DNA from: Paraburkholderia sp. BCC1884
GTDB lineage: Bacteria > Pseudomonadota > Gammaproteobacteria > Burkholderiales > Burkholderiaceae
Direction of reading: 5' to 3'
Assembly: GCF_900996225.1 (NCBI RefSeq)
Contig: NZ_CAAJGL010000090.1
Coordinates: 372,001 to 436,000, forward strand
Length of the DNA stretch: 64,000 nt
The first letter of the stretch is position 1. Each line of letters starts with the position of its first letter. Below are positions 35,385 through 43,519 of the stretch, piece after piece. A model generated the notes under the pieces. It saw only the letters and a list, made by a program, of their open reading frames with translations, made no database searches and was not told where the DNA came from. A program made the position numbers and the translations under genes.

Positions 35385-35585
35385 GTGTTTACCTGTAGAA
35401 ACCAATCCTGCGGCGCGCAGTGGGAGCAATCGGACGTCGTCATCAAGAACGAAGGGCAAGGGCTCCTGTTCCGTTGCCCGATGTGCGGCGCGCGCAATTA
35501 CGTCGAACGTTTCGACGGCGAAGATGGCTCGGTGGTGTACGAGCAGATGGAAGGCCGTCCCTCAACCGGCCCCATGGCCGAATAA
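35385..35585 (+). CDS. small zinc-ribbon protein
   Basis: A 66-residue protein with CxxxxC...CxxC spacing: FTCRNQSCGAQW, then LLFRCPMCGARNYVERFDG. This is a four-cysteine zinc ribbon, typical of small nucleic-acid- or protein-binding domains. The family is not named by me. It lies 37 bases before dbpA in the same direction and may share its transcript. Acidic residues toward the end make it unlikely to bind DNA strongly. Confidence 0.75.
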   Translation: MFTCRNQSCGAQWEQSDVVIKNEGQGLLFRCPMCGARNYVERFDGEDGSVVYEQMEGRPSTGPMAE

Positions 35586-35621
35586 CCAGTTGCCTCCAGC
35601 CGACAGCGAGCCATCACCCCT

Positions 35622-37025
35622 ATGAACAGTCCCACTCCCGCCGGCGCGCCGTTTAGCGAGTTGCCGCTAGCGCCCGCTACGCTCGCCAATCTGACGCAGC
35701 TCGGCTACCTCGAGATGACGCCGATCCAGGCCGCGAGCTTGCCCATTGCACTCGCCGGCAACGATCTGATCGCCCAGGCGAAAACCGGCAGCGGCAAGAC
35801 CGCGGCGTTTTCGCTGGCGCTGCTCGCCCGCCTCGATGTCCGCAACTTCGCCGTGCAGGCGATGGTGCTGTGCCCGACGCGCGAACTCGCCGATCAGGTC
35901 ACGCAGGAAATCCGCCGTCTCGCGCGTGCCGAGGAAAACATCAAGGTGCTGACGTTGTGCGGCGGCACGCCGATGCGTCCGCAAACGGCGAGCCTCGAAC
36001 ACGGTGCGCACATCGTGGTCGGCACGCCGGGCCGCATCATGGATCACCTCGAGCGCGGCAGCTTGCCGTTGCAGTCGCTCAAAACGCTGGTGCTCGACGA
36101 AGCCGACCGCATGCTCGACATGGGTTTCTTCGACGATATCGCCACCGTGGTCAAGCAATGTCCGAAAGAGCGGCAAACGCTGCTGTTCTCGGCGACGTAC
36201 CCCGAAGGCATCGTCAAGCTGAGCCAGCAGTTCCTGCGCAACCCGAAAGAAGTGAAGCTGGCCGAGCGGCACGACAACACCAAGATCCGTCAACGCTTCT
36301 ACGAAGTGACCGAGGATCAGCGTCTGCATGCAGTCGGCTTGCTGCTGAACCACTATCGCCCGGTGAGCACGCTGGCGTTCTGCAACACCAAACAGCAATG
36401 CCGCGATCTGCTCGACGTGCTGCGCGCGCAAGGTTTTCATGCGCTCGCGTTGCACGGCGAACTCGATCAGCGCGAACGCGATCAGGTGCTGATCCAGTTC
36501 GCAAACCGCAGCTGCTCGGTGCTGGTGGCGACCGACGTCGCCGCGCGCGGTCTCGACATCGCGCAACTCGAGGCGGTGATCAACGTCGACGTCACGCCGG
36601 ACCCGGAAGTGCACGTGCACCGCATCGGCCGCACGGGCCGCGCCGATCAGGAAGGCTGGGCGCTGAGTCTCGTCAGCATGAACGAGATGGGGCGTGTGGG
36701 TAATCTCGAACATGCGCAAAAGCGCGACGTCGAGTGGCACAAGCTGACTGAGCTGAAACCCGCCAGCAACGAACGCCTTTTGCCGCCGATGGAAACGCTG
36801 CAGATTCTCGGTGGCCGCAAGGAAAAGATCCGTCCGGGCGACGTGCTCGGCGCGTTGACCGGCGAGGCGGGCTTCACCGGCGCACAGATCGGCAAGATCA
36901 ACGTGACCGAAATGTCGACCTATGTGGCCGTGGAGCGCAGCATCGCGCGTGAAGCGCTGCGCAAGCTCAGCGCCGGCAAGGTGAAGGGCAAGAAGGTCAA
37001 GGTTCGCATGATGGACGACGCCTGA
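35622..37025 (+). CDS. dbpA: ATP-dependent RNA helicase DbpA
   Basis: A 467-residue DEAD-box helicase for 50S ribosome assembly. Motifs: Q motif EMTPIQAASLPIAL, AKTGSGKTAAF (Walker A), LDEADRMLDMGF (DEAD), LLFSATYPEG (SAT), then VATDVAARGLDIAQ and HRIGRTGRAD. The C-terminal 70 residues (KIRPGDVLGALTGEAGFTGAQIG, ending KGKKVKVRMMDD) are the DbpA RNA-binding domain that targets 23S rRNA hairpin 92. Length and order match the family. Confidence 0.95.
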   Translation: MNSPTPAGAPFSELPLAPATLANLTQLGYLEMTPIQAASLPIALAGNDLIAQAKTGSGKTAAFSLALLARLDVRNFAVQAMVLCPTRELADQVTQEIRRLARAEENIKVLTLCGGTPMRPQTASLEHGAHIVVGTPGRIMDHLERGSLPLQSLKTLVLDEADRMLDMGFFDDIATVVKQCPKERQTLLFSATYPEGIVKLSQQFLRNPKEVKLAERHDNTKIRQRFYEVTEDQRLHAVGLLLNHYRPVSTLAFCNTKQQCRDLLDVLRAQGFHALALHGELDQRERDQVLIQFANRSCSVLVATDVAARGLDIAQLEAVINVDVTPDPEVHVHRIGRTGRADQEGWALSLVSMNEMGRVGNLEHAQKRDVEWHKLTELKPASNERLLPPMETLQILGGRKEKIRPGDVLGALTGEAGFTGAQIGKINVTEMSTYVAVERSIAREALRKLSAGKVKGKKVKVRMMDDA

Positions 37026-37043
37026 TTCGAAGTCGTGGTTCCG

Positions 37044-37074
37044 GCCGGCTGCACGCACTGCCCGTGCAGCCGGC
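37044..37074 (+). terminator. hairpin after dbpA
   Basis: GCCGGCTGCACG (37044-37055) and its complement (37063-37074) form a perfect 12-base stem with a 7-base loop, 18 bases after the dbpA stop. It lacks a T run, so it may protect the mRNA end or act in Rho-dependent termination. From 37075 to 37339 I see no gene. Confidence 0.6.
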
Positions 37075-37339
37075 TCATCCCGCATCACATTACGTCATAC
37101 CTCAGCTGTTTTCCGCATGCTTTGCGCGGCCTCGTTTCTTCCCCAGAAACCCCGATCTGACTGGCTCCACGCATGACGGTGCGACTTTGCACGCGCCATG
37201 ACGTAAACGCATGCCGTGCATGACAAAGTTTCGATTGTGACGGTTCTTTGGCTGATGCCTAATCACTCAACCGCAAGGAAGCGCCGCGCCATGGGCTGCC
37301 CGTGTATTCCTTGCTGGCTGGAGAAAGGGAGAAAGCCTT

Positions 37340-38494
37340 ATGCAGAGCGCCATGCAAGCCCGCTCGAAACTGCCTGATGTAGGCACGACGATTTTTACCG
37401 TGATCGGCCAACTGGCTGCGCAATACGATGCGCTGAACCTGTCGCAAGGCGCGCCGAATTTCGCGCCGGATGCAAAGCTGGTCGACGGTGTCGCGCAGGC
37501 CATGCGCGCCGGCCACAATCAATATGCACCGATGGCGGGCATCGCCGCGTTGCGCGAAGCGCTCGCCGACAAGGTGGAAACGCTATACGGCGTGCGCTAC
37601 GACCCGGTGAGCGAAGTGACCGTGATCGCCAGCGCGAGCGAAGGTCTATATTCGACGATCAGCGCGTTGGTGCATCCCGGCGACGAAGTGATCTACTTCG
37701 AGCCGTCATTCGACAGCTACGGTCCGATCGTTCGCTTGCAGGGTGCGACGCCGGTGGCGATCAAACTGTCGCTAAGCGATTTCCGCGTGAATTGGGACGA
37801 GGTCGCCGCCGCGATCACGCCCAGGACCCGCATGATCATCATCAACACACCGCACAATCCGACCGCGACCGTGTTCGGCGAGGACGACATCGCGCGCCTG
37901 AGAGCGCTGACGCGCAACACGGATATCGTGATTCTCGCCGATGAAGTCTACGAACACGTGGTGTTCGACGGCGACCGCCATCAGAGCATGGCATGTCACA
38001 GCGAACTCGCTGAACGCAGCGTGATCGTCTCGTCGTTCGGCAAGTCGTATCACGTGACGGGTTGGCGCATCGGATACTGCCTCGCGCCCGCCGCCTTGAT
38101 GGACGAGATTCGCAAAGTGCATCAATTCATGGTGTTTTCTGCCGATACACCGATGCAGTACGCGTTCGTCGATGCATTGGCGAATCGCGAAAGCTACCTC
38201 GGTCTGTCCGCGTTCTATCAGAAGAAGCGCGATCTGCTCGCCGACGCATTGCGCGACTCGCGCTTCGAATTGTTGCCGAGCGAAGGCACCTTCTTTATGC
38301 TCGCGCGCTTTCGTGGTTTCTCGGAAGAAAGCGATAGCGACTTCGTGCTGCGTTTGATTCGCGACGCGCGGGTCGCCACGATTCCTCTGTCGGCCTTTTA
38401 TACCGATGGCACGGACTCCGGCCTGATTCGCCTGAGCTTCTCGAAAGACGACGCGACCTTGATTGAAGGTGCGCGCCGTTTGTGCGAGATTTGA
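37340..38494 (+). CDS. PLP-dependent methionine aminotransferase (YbdL type)
   Basis: A 384-residue class I/II aminotransferase. GGAGAAAGG lies before the ATG. Motifs: LSQGAPNFAPDAKLVDGVAQAM, NQYAPMAGIAALREALA, IIINTPHNPTATVF, ILADEVYEHVVFDG and SSFGKSYHVTGWRIGY with the PLP lysine. This pattern is that of YbdL/MtnE-like enzymes that use methionine or its keto acid; kynurenine aminotransferases are close relatives. A solute-binding protein follows 59 bases on and may be in the same transcript. Confidence 0.88.
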   Translation: MQSAMQARSKLPDVGTTIFTVIGQLAAQYDALNLSQGAPNFAPDAKLVDGVAQAMRAGHNQYAPMAGIAALREALADKVETLYGVRYDPVSEVTVIASASEGLYSTISALVHPGDEVIYFEPSFDSYGPIVRLQGATPVAIKLSLSDFRVNWDEVAAAITPRTRMIIINTPHNPTATVFGEDDIARLRALTRNTDIVILADEVYEHVVFDGDRHQSMACHSELAERSVIVSSFGKSYHVTGWRIGYCLAPAALMDEIRKVHQFMVFSADTPMQYAFVDALANRESYLGLSAFYQKKRDLLADALRDSRFELLPSEGTFFMLARFRGFSEESDSDFVLRLIRDARVATIPLSAFYTDGTDSGLIRLSFSKDDATLIEGARRLCEI

Positions 38495-38553
38495 TGGCTC
38501 GCGAATGTCACCGATGACATCGAAACGAAATCGTAGAAAATAAGGACCTGTTT

Positions 38554-39348
38554 ATGAAATTGCTCAAGCCTCTATTGGCACTGGCCTGTGCATTCGCGTC
38601 GCTCACGACAGCGTGCGCGGCAAGCGCCGCCGACACTTCGACATTGCGTTTTGGACTCGAAGCGCAGTATCCGCCGTTCGAATCGAAAGGGCCGAATGGT
38701 GAGTTGCAGGGCCTCGATATCGATGTCGGCAATGCCGTCTGCGCCGCCGCGCATATGACGTGCAAATGGGTCGAAACCTCGTTCGACGGATTGATCCCCG
38801 CGCTGCAAGGCCGCAAATTCGACGCGATCAATTCGGCGATGAATGCGACCGAACAACGTCGGCAGGCAATCGATTTCACCACGGTCGTGTATCGCGTGCC
38901 GTCGCAACTGATCGCGAAGCGCGACAGCGGTTTGCTGCCGACGCCCGCGTCGTTGAAGGGCAAGCGTGTGGGCGTGTTGCAGTCGTCGATTCAGGAAACC
39001 TTCGCGAAGACGCATTGGGAGCCCGTCGGCGTGACGGTGGTGCCCTATCAGGATCAGAACCAGGTTTATACGGATCTGGTGGCGGGTCGTCTCGACGCGA
39101 CGCTCGTGCTTGCGCCGGCGGGGCAAACGGGTTTTCTGTCGAAGCCGAACGGCAACGGTTATGCGTTCGTCGGTCAACCGGTGCGTGACGACAAGATTCT
39201 TGGCAGCGGCATCGCCTACGGAATTCGCAAGGACGACGCGGCATTGCGCAATCGGCTGAATGCGGCAATTGCGAAGGTCCAGGCCGACGGCACGGTGAAG
39301 ACGCTGGCCGCCAAATATCTCGGTGATATCGACGTCAGCGCGAAGTAA
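38554..39348 (+). CDS. periplasmic amino-acid-binding protein (polar/basic type)
   Basis: A 264-residue solute-binding protein of ABC family 3. The signal peptide is clear (LLKPLLALACAFASLTTACAASAA). Then come LRFGLEAQYPPFESKGPNGELQGLDIDVG, LIPALQGRKFDAINSAMNATEQR and LKGKRVGVLQSSIQETFA, close to lysine/arginine/histidine/ornithine-binding proteins. No permease or ATPase gene lies next to it: it is followed by two broken genes. It would need a transporter elsewhere. A link with the upstream aminotransferase is possible but unproven. Confidence 0.88.
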   Translation: MKLLKPLLALACAFASLTTACAASAADTSTLRFGLEAQYPPFESKGPNGELQGLDIDVGNAVCAAAHMTCKWVETSFDGLIPALQGRKFDAINSAMNATEQRRQAIDFTTVVYRVPSQLIAKRDSGLLPTPASLKGKRVGVLQSSIQETFAKTHWEPVGVTVVPYQDQNQVYTDLVAGRLDATLVLAPAGQTGFLSKPNGNGYAFVGQPVRDDKILGSGIAYGIRKDDAALRNRLNAAIAKVQADGTVKTLAAKYLGDIDVSAK

Positions 39349-39458
39349 TCCGGTTGCGTTGCCTGGGTCGCTGGCCGGTTTCCTTGTTGGCGATACGTTT
39401 GGCGGCTACGATAGGCAGGCCTCGCTGCGGTGGGGCCTATGCAACCATCGGAGCGCGC

Positions 39459-39830
39459 ATGAACGCGATAACCTCGGCGGCAATCCGGCTTAAAGGCGCT
39501 TCTGCGCCGAAGTTCTGGCGCGATGACGCGTTGCCATTCATCGAGGCGCGTTCCATCGAAGATGGCCGTGAGATCTGCTACGCAAAACACTCGCACGAGA
39601 CGTTCTCGATTGGCGCCGTGACTGGGGGCCGCAGCCTCTATGTGAATCGTCGCGCGCGCGAGTGGATCGGGGCCGGCACGGTCGTGATGATGAATGCGGA
39701 CGACGTGCATGCCTGCAATCCGGTTGCCGATGAAGCCTGGTCATATCGCATGATGCACGTCGATTTAGCGTGGCTCAGCCGTGCTGCGCGCCGGCACCAA
39801 GCGCCACGACATTCACCGGGCCGGGAGTAA
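39459..39830 (+). pseudogene. truncated AraC-family regulator (sensor domain only)
   Basis: The ATG at 39459 starts a cupin sensor domain: FWRDDALPFIEARSIEDGRE, YAKHSHETFSIGAVTGG, AGTVVMMNADDVHACNP and YRMMHVDLAWL. At about base 39775 the similarity stops and the frame runs through a non-homologous tail (RAARRHQAPRHSPGRE). The DNA-binding helix-turn-helix half is missing. The lost 3' end coincides with the lost 3' end of a convergent LysE-type gene, so one deletion removed both. Confidence 0.75.
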
Positions 39831-39876
39831 TCGAACAGGCCAGCGCAAAAGCAGCCATGGAGAGAAAAGCGGTCAT
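39775..39876 (-). pseudogene. truncated LysE-family exporter (first helix only)
   Basis: Hand translation from the ATG at 39876, preceded by GAGG, gives 33 residues: a start MTAFLSMAAFALACSIT, then PGPVNVVALGAGAQHG and a TGA at the deletion junction. The ITPGPVN box is the diagnostic N-terminus of LysE/RhtB amino-acid exporters. Everything after the first helix is missing. The intact family member in this window is at 53525. Confidence 0.75.
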
Positions 39877-40407
39877 CTGATGCCTCGACACGTTTGCACG
39901 CAGGATTTGCGATGGGCAACGATATCCGGCGAGGGGTGGGGCGTATTGAAGGAAATGACTTTACGCGGCGGCTGGGCTCTTATGGAGGATGTTCCTACGA
40001 GCGACCGCGAGCGGCATTGCGTTGCTCAAAGTTGCCGAACTGAGTCCGGTCGCGCAATGCGGTATCCAATGAATGCGTTCAATTAGCAGCGGCACACAGC
40101 AATGCGGCAATCTTTTTTTATTCATTTTCTAGATTCCTTATGCAATCAATATAGACTCGACGGTTTGCGGCCCGGATAACTGCGCCGGTCGATTAGTTTG
40201 GGTTGCTAACCATATGAAAGAATCGAGCGCTTGGGCGAAGAATCGTGCTTGCGCCAAGCGGACGGCATCTGGGTTACGCGAAATTGAATTTATCCGACGC
40301 CGCCGGACACAAGAAGCCGTCAAACAGAGATATCGGGGGCGAAATGGCGGAACGAGCGTGGCGAAATTTCCCGCGAGTGCCTGCGGAGCCTGAACGGATT
40401 CCAGAAA
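39877..40407. other. gene-poor stretch between deletion scar and tRNA-Lys
   Basis: This 531-base interval shows no gene I can support. Small frames exist, but none has a family motif or a good ribosome site. It is less GC-rich than the surroundings near 40110-40240. It may be leftover upstream sequence of the lost exporter and tRNA-adjacent accessory DNA. Confidence 0.5.
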
Positions 40408-40442
40408 GCAAAAAGCCCAGTCGCGATGACTGGGCTTTTTGC
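40408..40442. terminator. terminator downstream of tRNA-Lys
   Basis: GCAAAAAGCCCAGTC and its complement, with loop GCGAT, form a 15-base stem. Read on the minus strand it lies 9 bases after the tRNA 3' end and ends in a T run. Confidence 0.92.
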
Positions 40443-40451
40443 CTGATATCT

Positions 40452-40527
40452 TGGTGGGGCGTGACAGATTCGAACTGTCGACCTACGGATTAAGAGTCCG
40501 CTGCTCTACCAGCTGAGCTAACGCCCC
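40452..40527 (-). tRNA. tRNA-Lys(CTT)
   Basis: A 76-base cloverleaf with encoded CCA on the minus strand. The acceptor GGGGCGT pairs with ACGCCCC; D arm TAGCTCAGCTGGTAGAGC; anticodon stem GCGGA/TCCGT with one G-T closing pair and loop CTCTTAA (anticodon CTT, reads AAG). The T arm pairs GACAG with CTGTC and has the loop TTCGAAT. Confidence 0.96.
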
Positions 40528-40742
40528 CAACAGAAGCGAAATTATGCCGAAACTTTCAGAGATTGCCAAGTCCCTTTAGCAGATTTCTTAAAAAAATCCG
40601 CCACGGCGGGCTTCACGTCGCCCCTCGATATCCGTACCTGGCTCGCAACCACGCCGAAACATCGCTCCCTCCACTGTCCCGGTATCATGTCGCGATCACC
40701 TTGCCGCACGAAGCGTCGCGCGGCTTCCCACCGGGGATTGCC

Positions 40743-41147
40743 ATGGATGACAAAGAGATTCTCGAGTTGCTCGACCGCATCCTCGCGCCGTGGGTTCGCG
40801 CGCTCACGCTGACGCCGGTCAAGGTCGACGACGAGAGTGCGACGCTACGCCTGCCGTTTTCCGGCGGTCTGCGACATTCCGGCGGCGTAATCTGCGGGCA
40901 GGTGTTCATGGCGGCGGCCGACACGGCGATGATCGTCGCGATTTCCGCCGCACTCGGCGGTTTCAAGCCGATGAGCACGGTGTCGCTGAATATCAACTTC
41001 ATGCGCACCGTCCGCAAGGGCGACGTGCTGATCACCGCGCGCGTGCTGCGTATGGGTCGCAATCTGGTTTTTGGCGAGGTCGAGCTATTCGACGAAGCCG
41101 GCAACATGGCCGTCCACGCGACCACCACCTACGCGCTGCTCGAATGA
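40743..41147 (+). CDS. PaaI-family hotdog thioesterase
   Basis: The ATG at 40743 gives 134 residues; a longer frame upstream reads through tRNA-flanking sequence and is not favoured. The hotdog fold shows LRLPFSGGLRHSGGVICGQVFMAAADTAM, then STVSLNINFMRTVRKGDVLITARVLRMGRNL and MAVHATTTYALL. This is the 4HBT/PaaI pattern, which cleaves acyl-CoA thioesters; the substrate cannot be told from sequence. A patatin gene follows 50 bases on in the same direction, so they may act together on lipid or acyl-CoA turnover. Confidence 0.88.
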   Translation: MDDKEILELLDRILAPWVRALTLTPVKVDDESATLRLPFSGGLRHSGGVICGQVFMAAADTAMIVAISAALGGFKPMSTVSLNINFMRTVRKGDVLITARVLRMGRNLVFGEVELFDEAGNMAVHATTTYALLE

Positions 41148-41197
41148 GCGCCCCAGTCCCCACGCCATAAAAAGCCGCAGCAGAGGAAAAAGCCGAG

Positions 41198-42073
41198 ATG
41201 TTCGATCAGGTCGTATTCGCCGGCGGTGGCAATCGCTGCTGGTGGCAGGCGGGTTTCTGGGACGTGGTCCAGCCGGAGCTGCATATCCGGCCGCGCGTCA
41301 TCACCGGCATTTCAGCCGGCGCCGCCACGGCGTGCATGCTCTACACGCGCGACTCCGCCTGGGTGATGCGCTATTACGAAGACGCGTTGCGCCACAACAC
41401 CCGCAACGCTTACTGGGGCAACCTGCTGCGCGGCGAGTCGGTGTTTCCGCATTACCGTATCTACCGGCAGGCTCTGCTCGACATCTACGGCGAGAAGTTT
41501 TCGACGCTCGCCGACGCCCCCGAAATCCGCATCGGCGTGTCGCATCTGCCGCGCTGGCTTGGCGCACGCAGCGCCGTAGCGGCGGGCCTGATCGCGTACA
41601 ACATCGAAAAATACGTGCGCAAGACCTTGCACCCGACGCTCGGTCAGACGCTCGGTTTTCATCCGGAATTCGTGCGGGCGCAAGATTGCGCGAGCGTCGA
41701 GGATCTGGCGGATCTGATCCTGCAATCGTCCAGCACACCGCCTTTCACGCCGGTTCTGCGGCGCAATGGCCGGCCGGTGCTGGACGGCGGGATGGTCGAT
41801 AACGTGCCGGTCGGCGCGCTCGATGCCGAGGCGCCCGGCAACGTGCTGGTGATGGTTACGCGCCTCTATCCGCGGCCCCAGATGTTCGTCGTGCCGCACG
41901 GCGTGCAGCAGCGGCTGTACGTGCAGCCGTCGCGCAAGGTGCCGATTTCGAGCTGGGACTACACCAGTCCCTCGCAGATGGTGCATGCGTACAATCTCGG
42001 CCGTGTGGATGGCGAGACTTTCCTGGAACGGATGCCCGCTCTACTGGAAGCCGGGGCGCACGAAGCCCGTTAA
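41198..42073 (+). CDS. patatin-like phospholipase
   Basis: A 291-residue patatin. The oxyanion loop is FAGGGNRCWWQAGF, the nucleophile elbow GISAGAAT holds the Ser (GxSxG), and the catalytic Asp is in LDGGMVDNVPVG (DG[G/A]). These three boxes make a Ser-Asp lipid acyl hydrolase. No signal peptide or membrane helix is seen, so it should be cytosolic. It follows a PaaI thioesterase with a 50-base gap. Confidence 0.92.
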   Translation: MFDQVVFAGGGNRCWWQAGFWDVVQPELHIRPRVITGISAGAATACMLYTRDSAWVMRYYEDALRHNTRNAYWGNLLRGESVFPHYRIYRQALLDIYGEKFSTLADAPEIRIGVSHLPRWLGARSAVAAGLIAYNIEKYVRKTLHPTLGQTLGFHPEFVRAQDCASVEDLADLILQSSSTPPFTPVLRRNGRPVLDGGMVDNVPVGALDAEAPGNVLVMVTRLYPRPQMFVVPHGVQQRLYVQPSRKVPISSWDYTSPSQMVHAYNLGRVDGETFLERMPALLEAGAHEAR

Positions 42074-42127
42074 GACGTTCGGGACGCTTCGCGCGCCCCG
42101 AACAATCGGCTGTCCGGCGACGCTGAA

Positions 42128-43141
42128 TTACCGCCGGCGACCGCCCTGCAACGCTTCCGGATTCGCCACGCTGGCGGTATCGCCGGCGTCGAAAGCCAGA
42201 ATGTTCTGGAACGCCGCGGTGAAGTACAGCTCGTAGCTCTCGCGCTCCACGTAGCCGATGTGCGGCGTGCAGATCACGTTTTCCATGCGCAGCAGGCTGT
42301 AGCCCTGCAGAATCGGCTCGCTTTCGTAGACGTCGATGGCGACCATGCCCGGACGGTTGTGCGACAGCGCGTTCACCAGCGCGTTTTCATCGAGCAATTC
42401 CGCCCGGCTCGTGTTCACGAGCAATGCGGTCGGCTTCATGCGCATCAGGTCTTCCTGCTTGACGATGCCACGCGTGTCGTCGTGCAGACGCAGATGCAAA
42501 GACAGCACGTCGCTCTGCTCGAACAGCGCCTCGCGACTCTCGGCCACGCCGTATCCGTCGGCGCGAGCGGCTTCGCGAGAATGCTCGCGGCCCCAGATCA
42601 GCACATTCATGCCAAAGGCCTTGCCGTAACCGGCGACCAGCCGGCCAATCTTGCCGTAGCCCCAGATCCCCAGCGTCTGACCGCGCAGCACCTGGCCCAA
42701 GCCGAAGTTCGGCGGCAACGCCGACGTCTTCAATCCGGACTGCTGCCAGGCCCCTTGCTTAAGGTTTGCTACGTATTGCGGAATGCGCCGCTGCGCCGCC
42801 ATGATGAGAGCCCAGGTTAGCTCCGCCGGCGCGATCGGTGAGCCGCTGCCTTCCAGCACGGCAATGCCGCGCTCCGTACAGGCTGCCAGGTCGATGTGGC
42901 TGGACACTTTGCCGGTTTGGCTGATCATGCGCAAACGAGGCAATTTATCGAGAAGTTGCGAGCTGATGCGGGTGCGTTCGCGAATCAGGACCAGCGCGTC
43001 GACTTCGGAAAGCCGGCTCGCCAGTTGGCCGAGGCCCCGGACGGTGTTGTTGAAAACTTTGACTTCATGGTCGGCGAGCAATTGAAAGCAGTCGAGCTTA
43101 CGAACGGCGTCCTGATAATCGTCGAGGATGGCAATCTTCAT
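42128..43141 (-). CDS. D-isomer-specific 2-hydroxyacid dehydrogenase
   Basis: The ATG at 43141 gives 337 residues starting MKIAILDDYQDAVRKLDCF. The Rossmann domain has LGIWGYGKIGRLVAGYGKAFG. Catalytic boxes: VNTSRAELLDENALV (Arg), GMVAIDVYESEP (Glu side) and VICTPHIGYVE (His). Family members reduce 2-keto acids or oxidise phosphoglycerate and similar substrates with NAD(P); the actual substrate is unknown. A short proline-free tail (EALQGGRRR) ends the protein. It is divergent from the pckG side, with a CRP-like palindrome 62 bases before its start. Confidence 0.92.
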   Translation of the reverse strand: MKIAILDDYQDAVRKLDCFQLLADHEVKVFNNTVRGLGQLASRLSEVDALVLIRERTRISSQLLDKLPRLRMISQTGKVSSHIDLAACTERGIAVLEGSGSPIAPAELTWALIMAAQRRIPQYVANLKQGAWQQSGLKTSALPPNFGLGQVLRGQTLGIWGYGKIGRLVAGYGKAFGMNVLIWGREHSREAARADGYGVAESREALFEQSDVLSLHLRLHDDTRGIVKQEDLMRMKPTALLVNTSRAELLDENALVNALSHNRPGMVAIDVYESEPILQGYSLLRMENVICTPHIGYVERESYELYFTAAFQNILAFDAGDTASVANPEALQGGRRR

Positions 43142-43202
43142 GGTATGTGTCTTGCGGCGCACCATGGCGGTGCGAAACGGAGTGTTATGCTGACTGTCCC
43201 AC

Positions 43203-43222
43203 CATGTGACCTAAGTCACATG
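43203..43222. promoter_or_regulatory. CRP/FNR-family palindrome in the pckG-dehydrogenase gap
   Basis: CATGTGAC-CTAA-GTCACATG is perfect and contains TGTGA-N6-TCACA, the consensus of CRP/Vfr-type regulators. It lies 62 bases upstream of the dehydrogenase and about 300 bases upstream of pckG. A second hairpin, GCTCCCG...CGGGAGC at 43252-43272, lies between them without a T run. The remaining 43273-43507 holds no gene. Confidence 0.6.
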
Positions 43223-43519
43223 CCGGACTGGCTGAATGGCTTACCGTAGAAGCTCCCGCATAGAACGGGAGCGCCACGGCAAAGGCCGATTGACATCGTT
43301 TTTAACAGTTTGTTGCGTGTTGAGGCAAGCCGCTTTACAGACGGTTGCAGAAGCCCCGCCGGCTCGGGCCTCCGCTTGACAGACTGGGTAGCCCATATGA
43401 CCTGCACATCGGCGCGTCGGGGTTGCAGGAACCCGGCGTGACGAAGTGAACGCCTCTCGCATGCAGTGTCTTTTGGGCTTGTACCGTTTTTCTATTGCTT
43501 TCAAAACGGAGACAAGTCG

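Noticed and set aside
43252..43272. GCTCCCG...CGGGAGC hairpin as a terminator
   Set aside because: No T run on either strand and no gene ending nearby.
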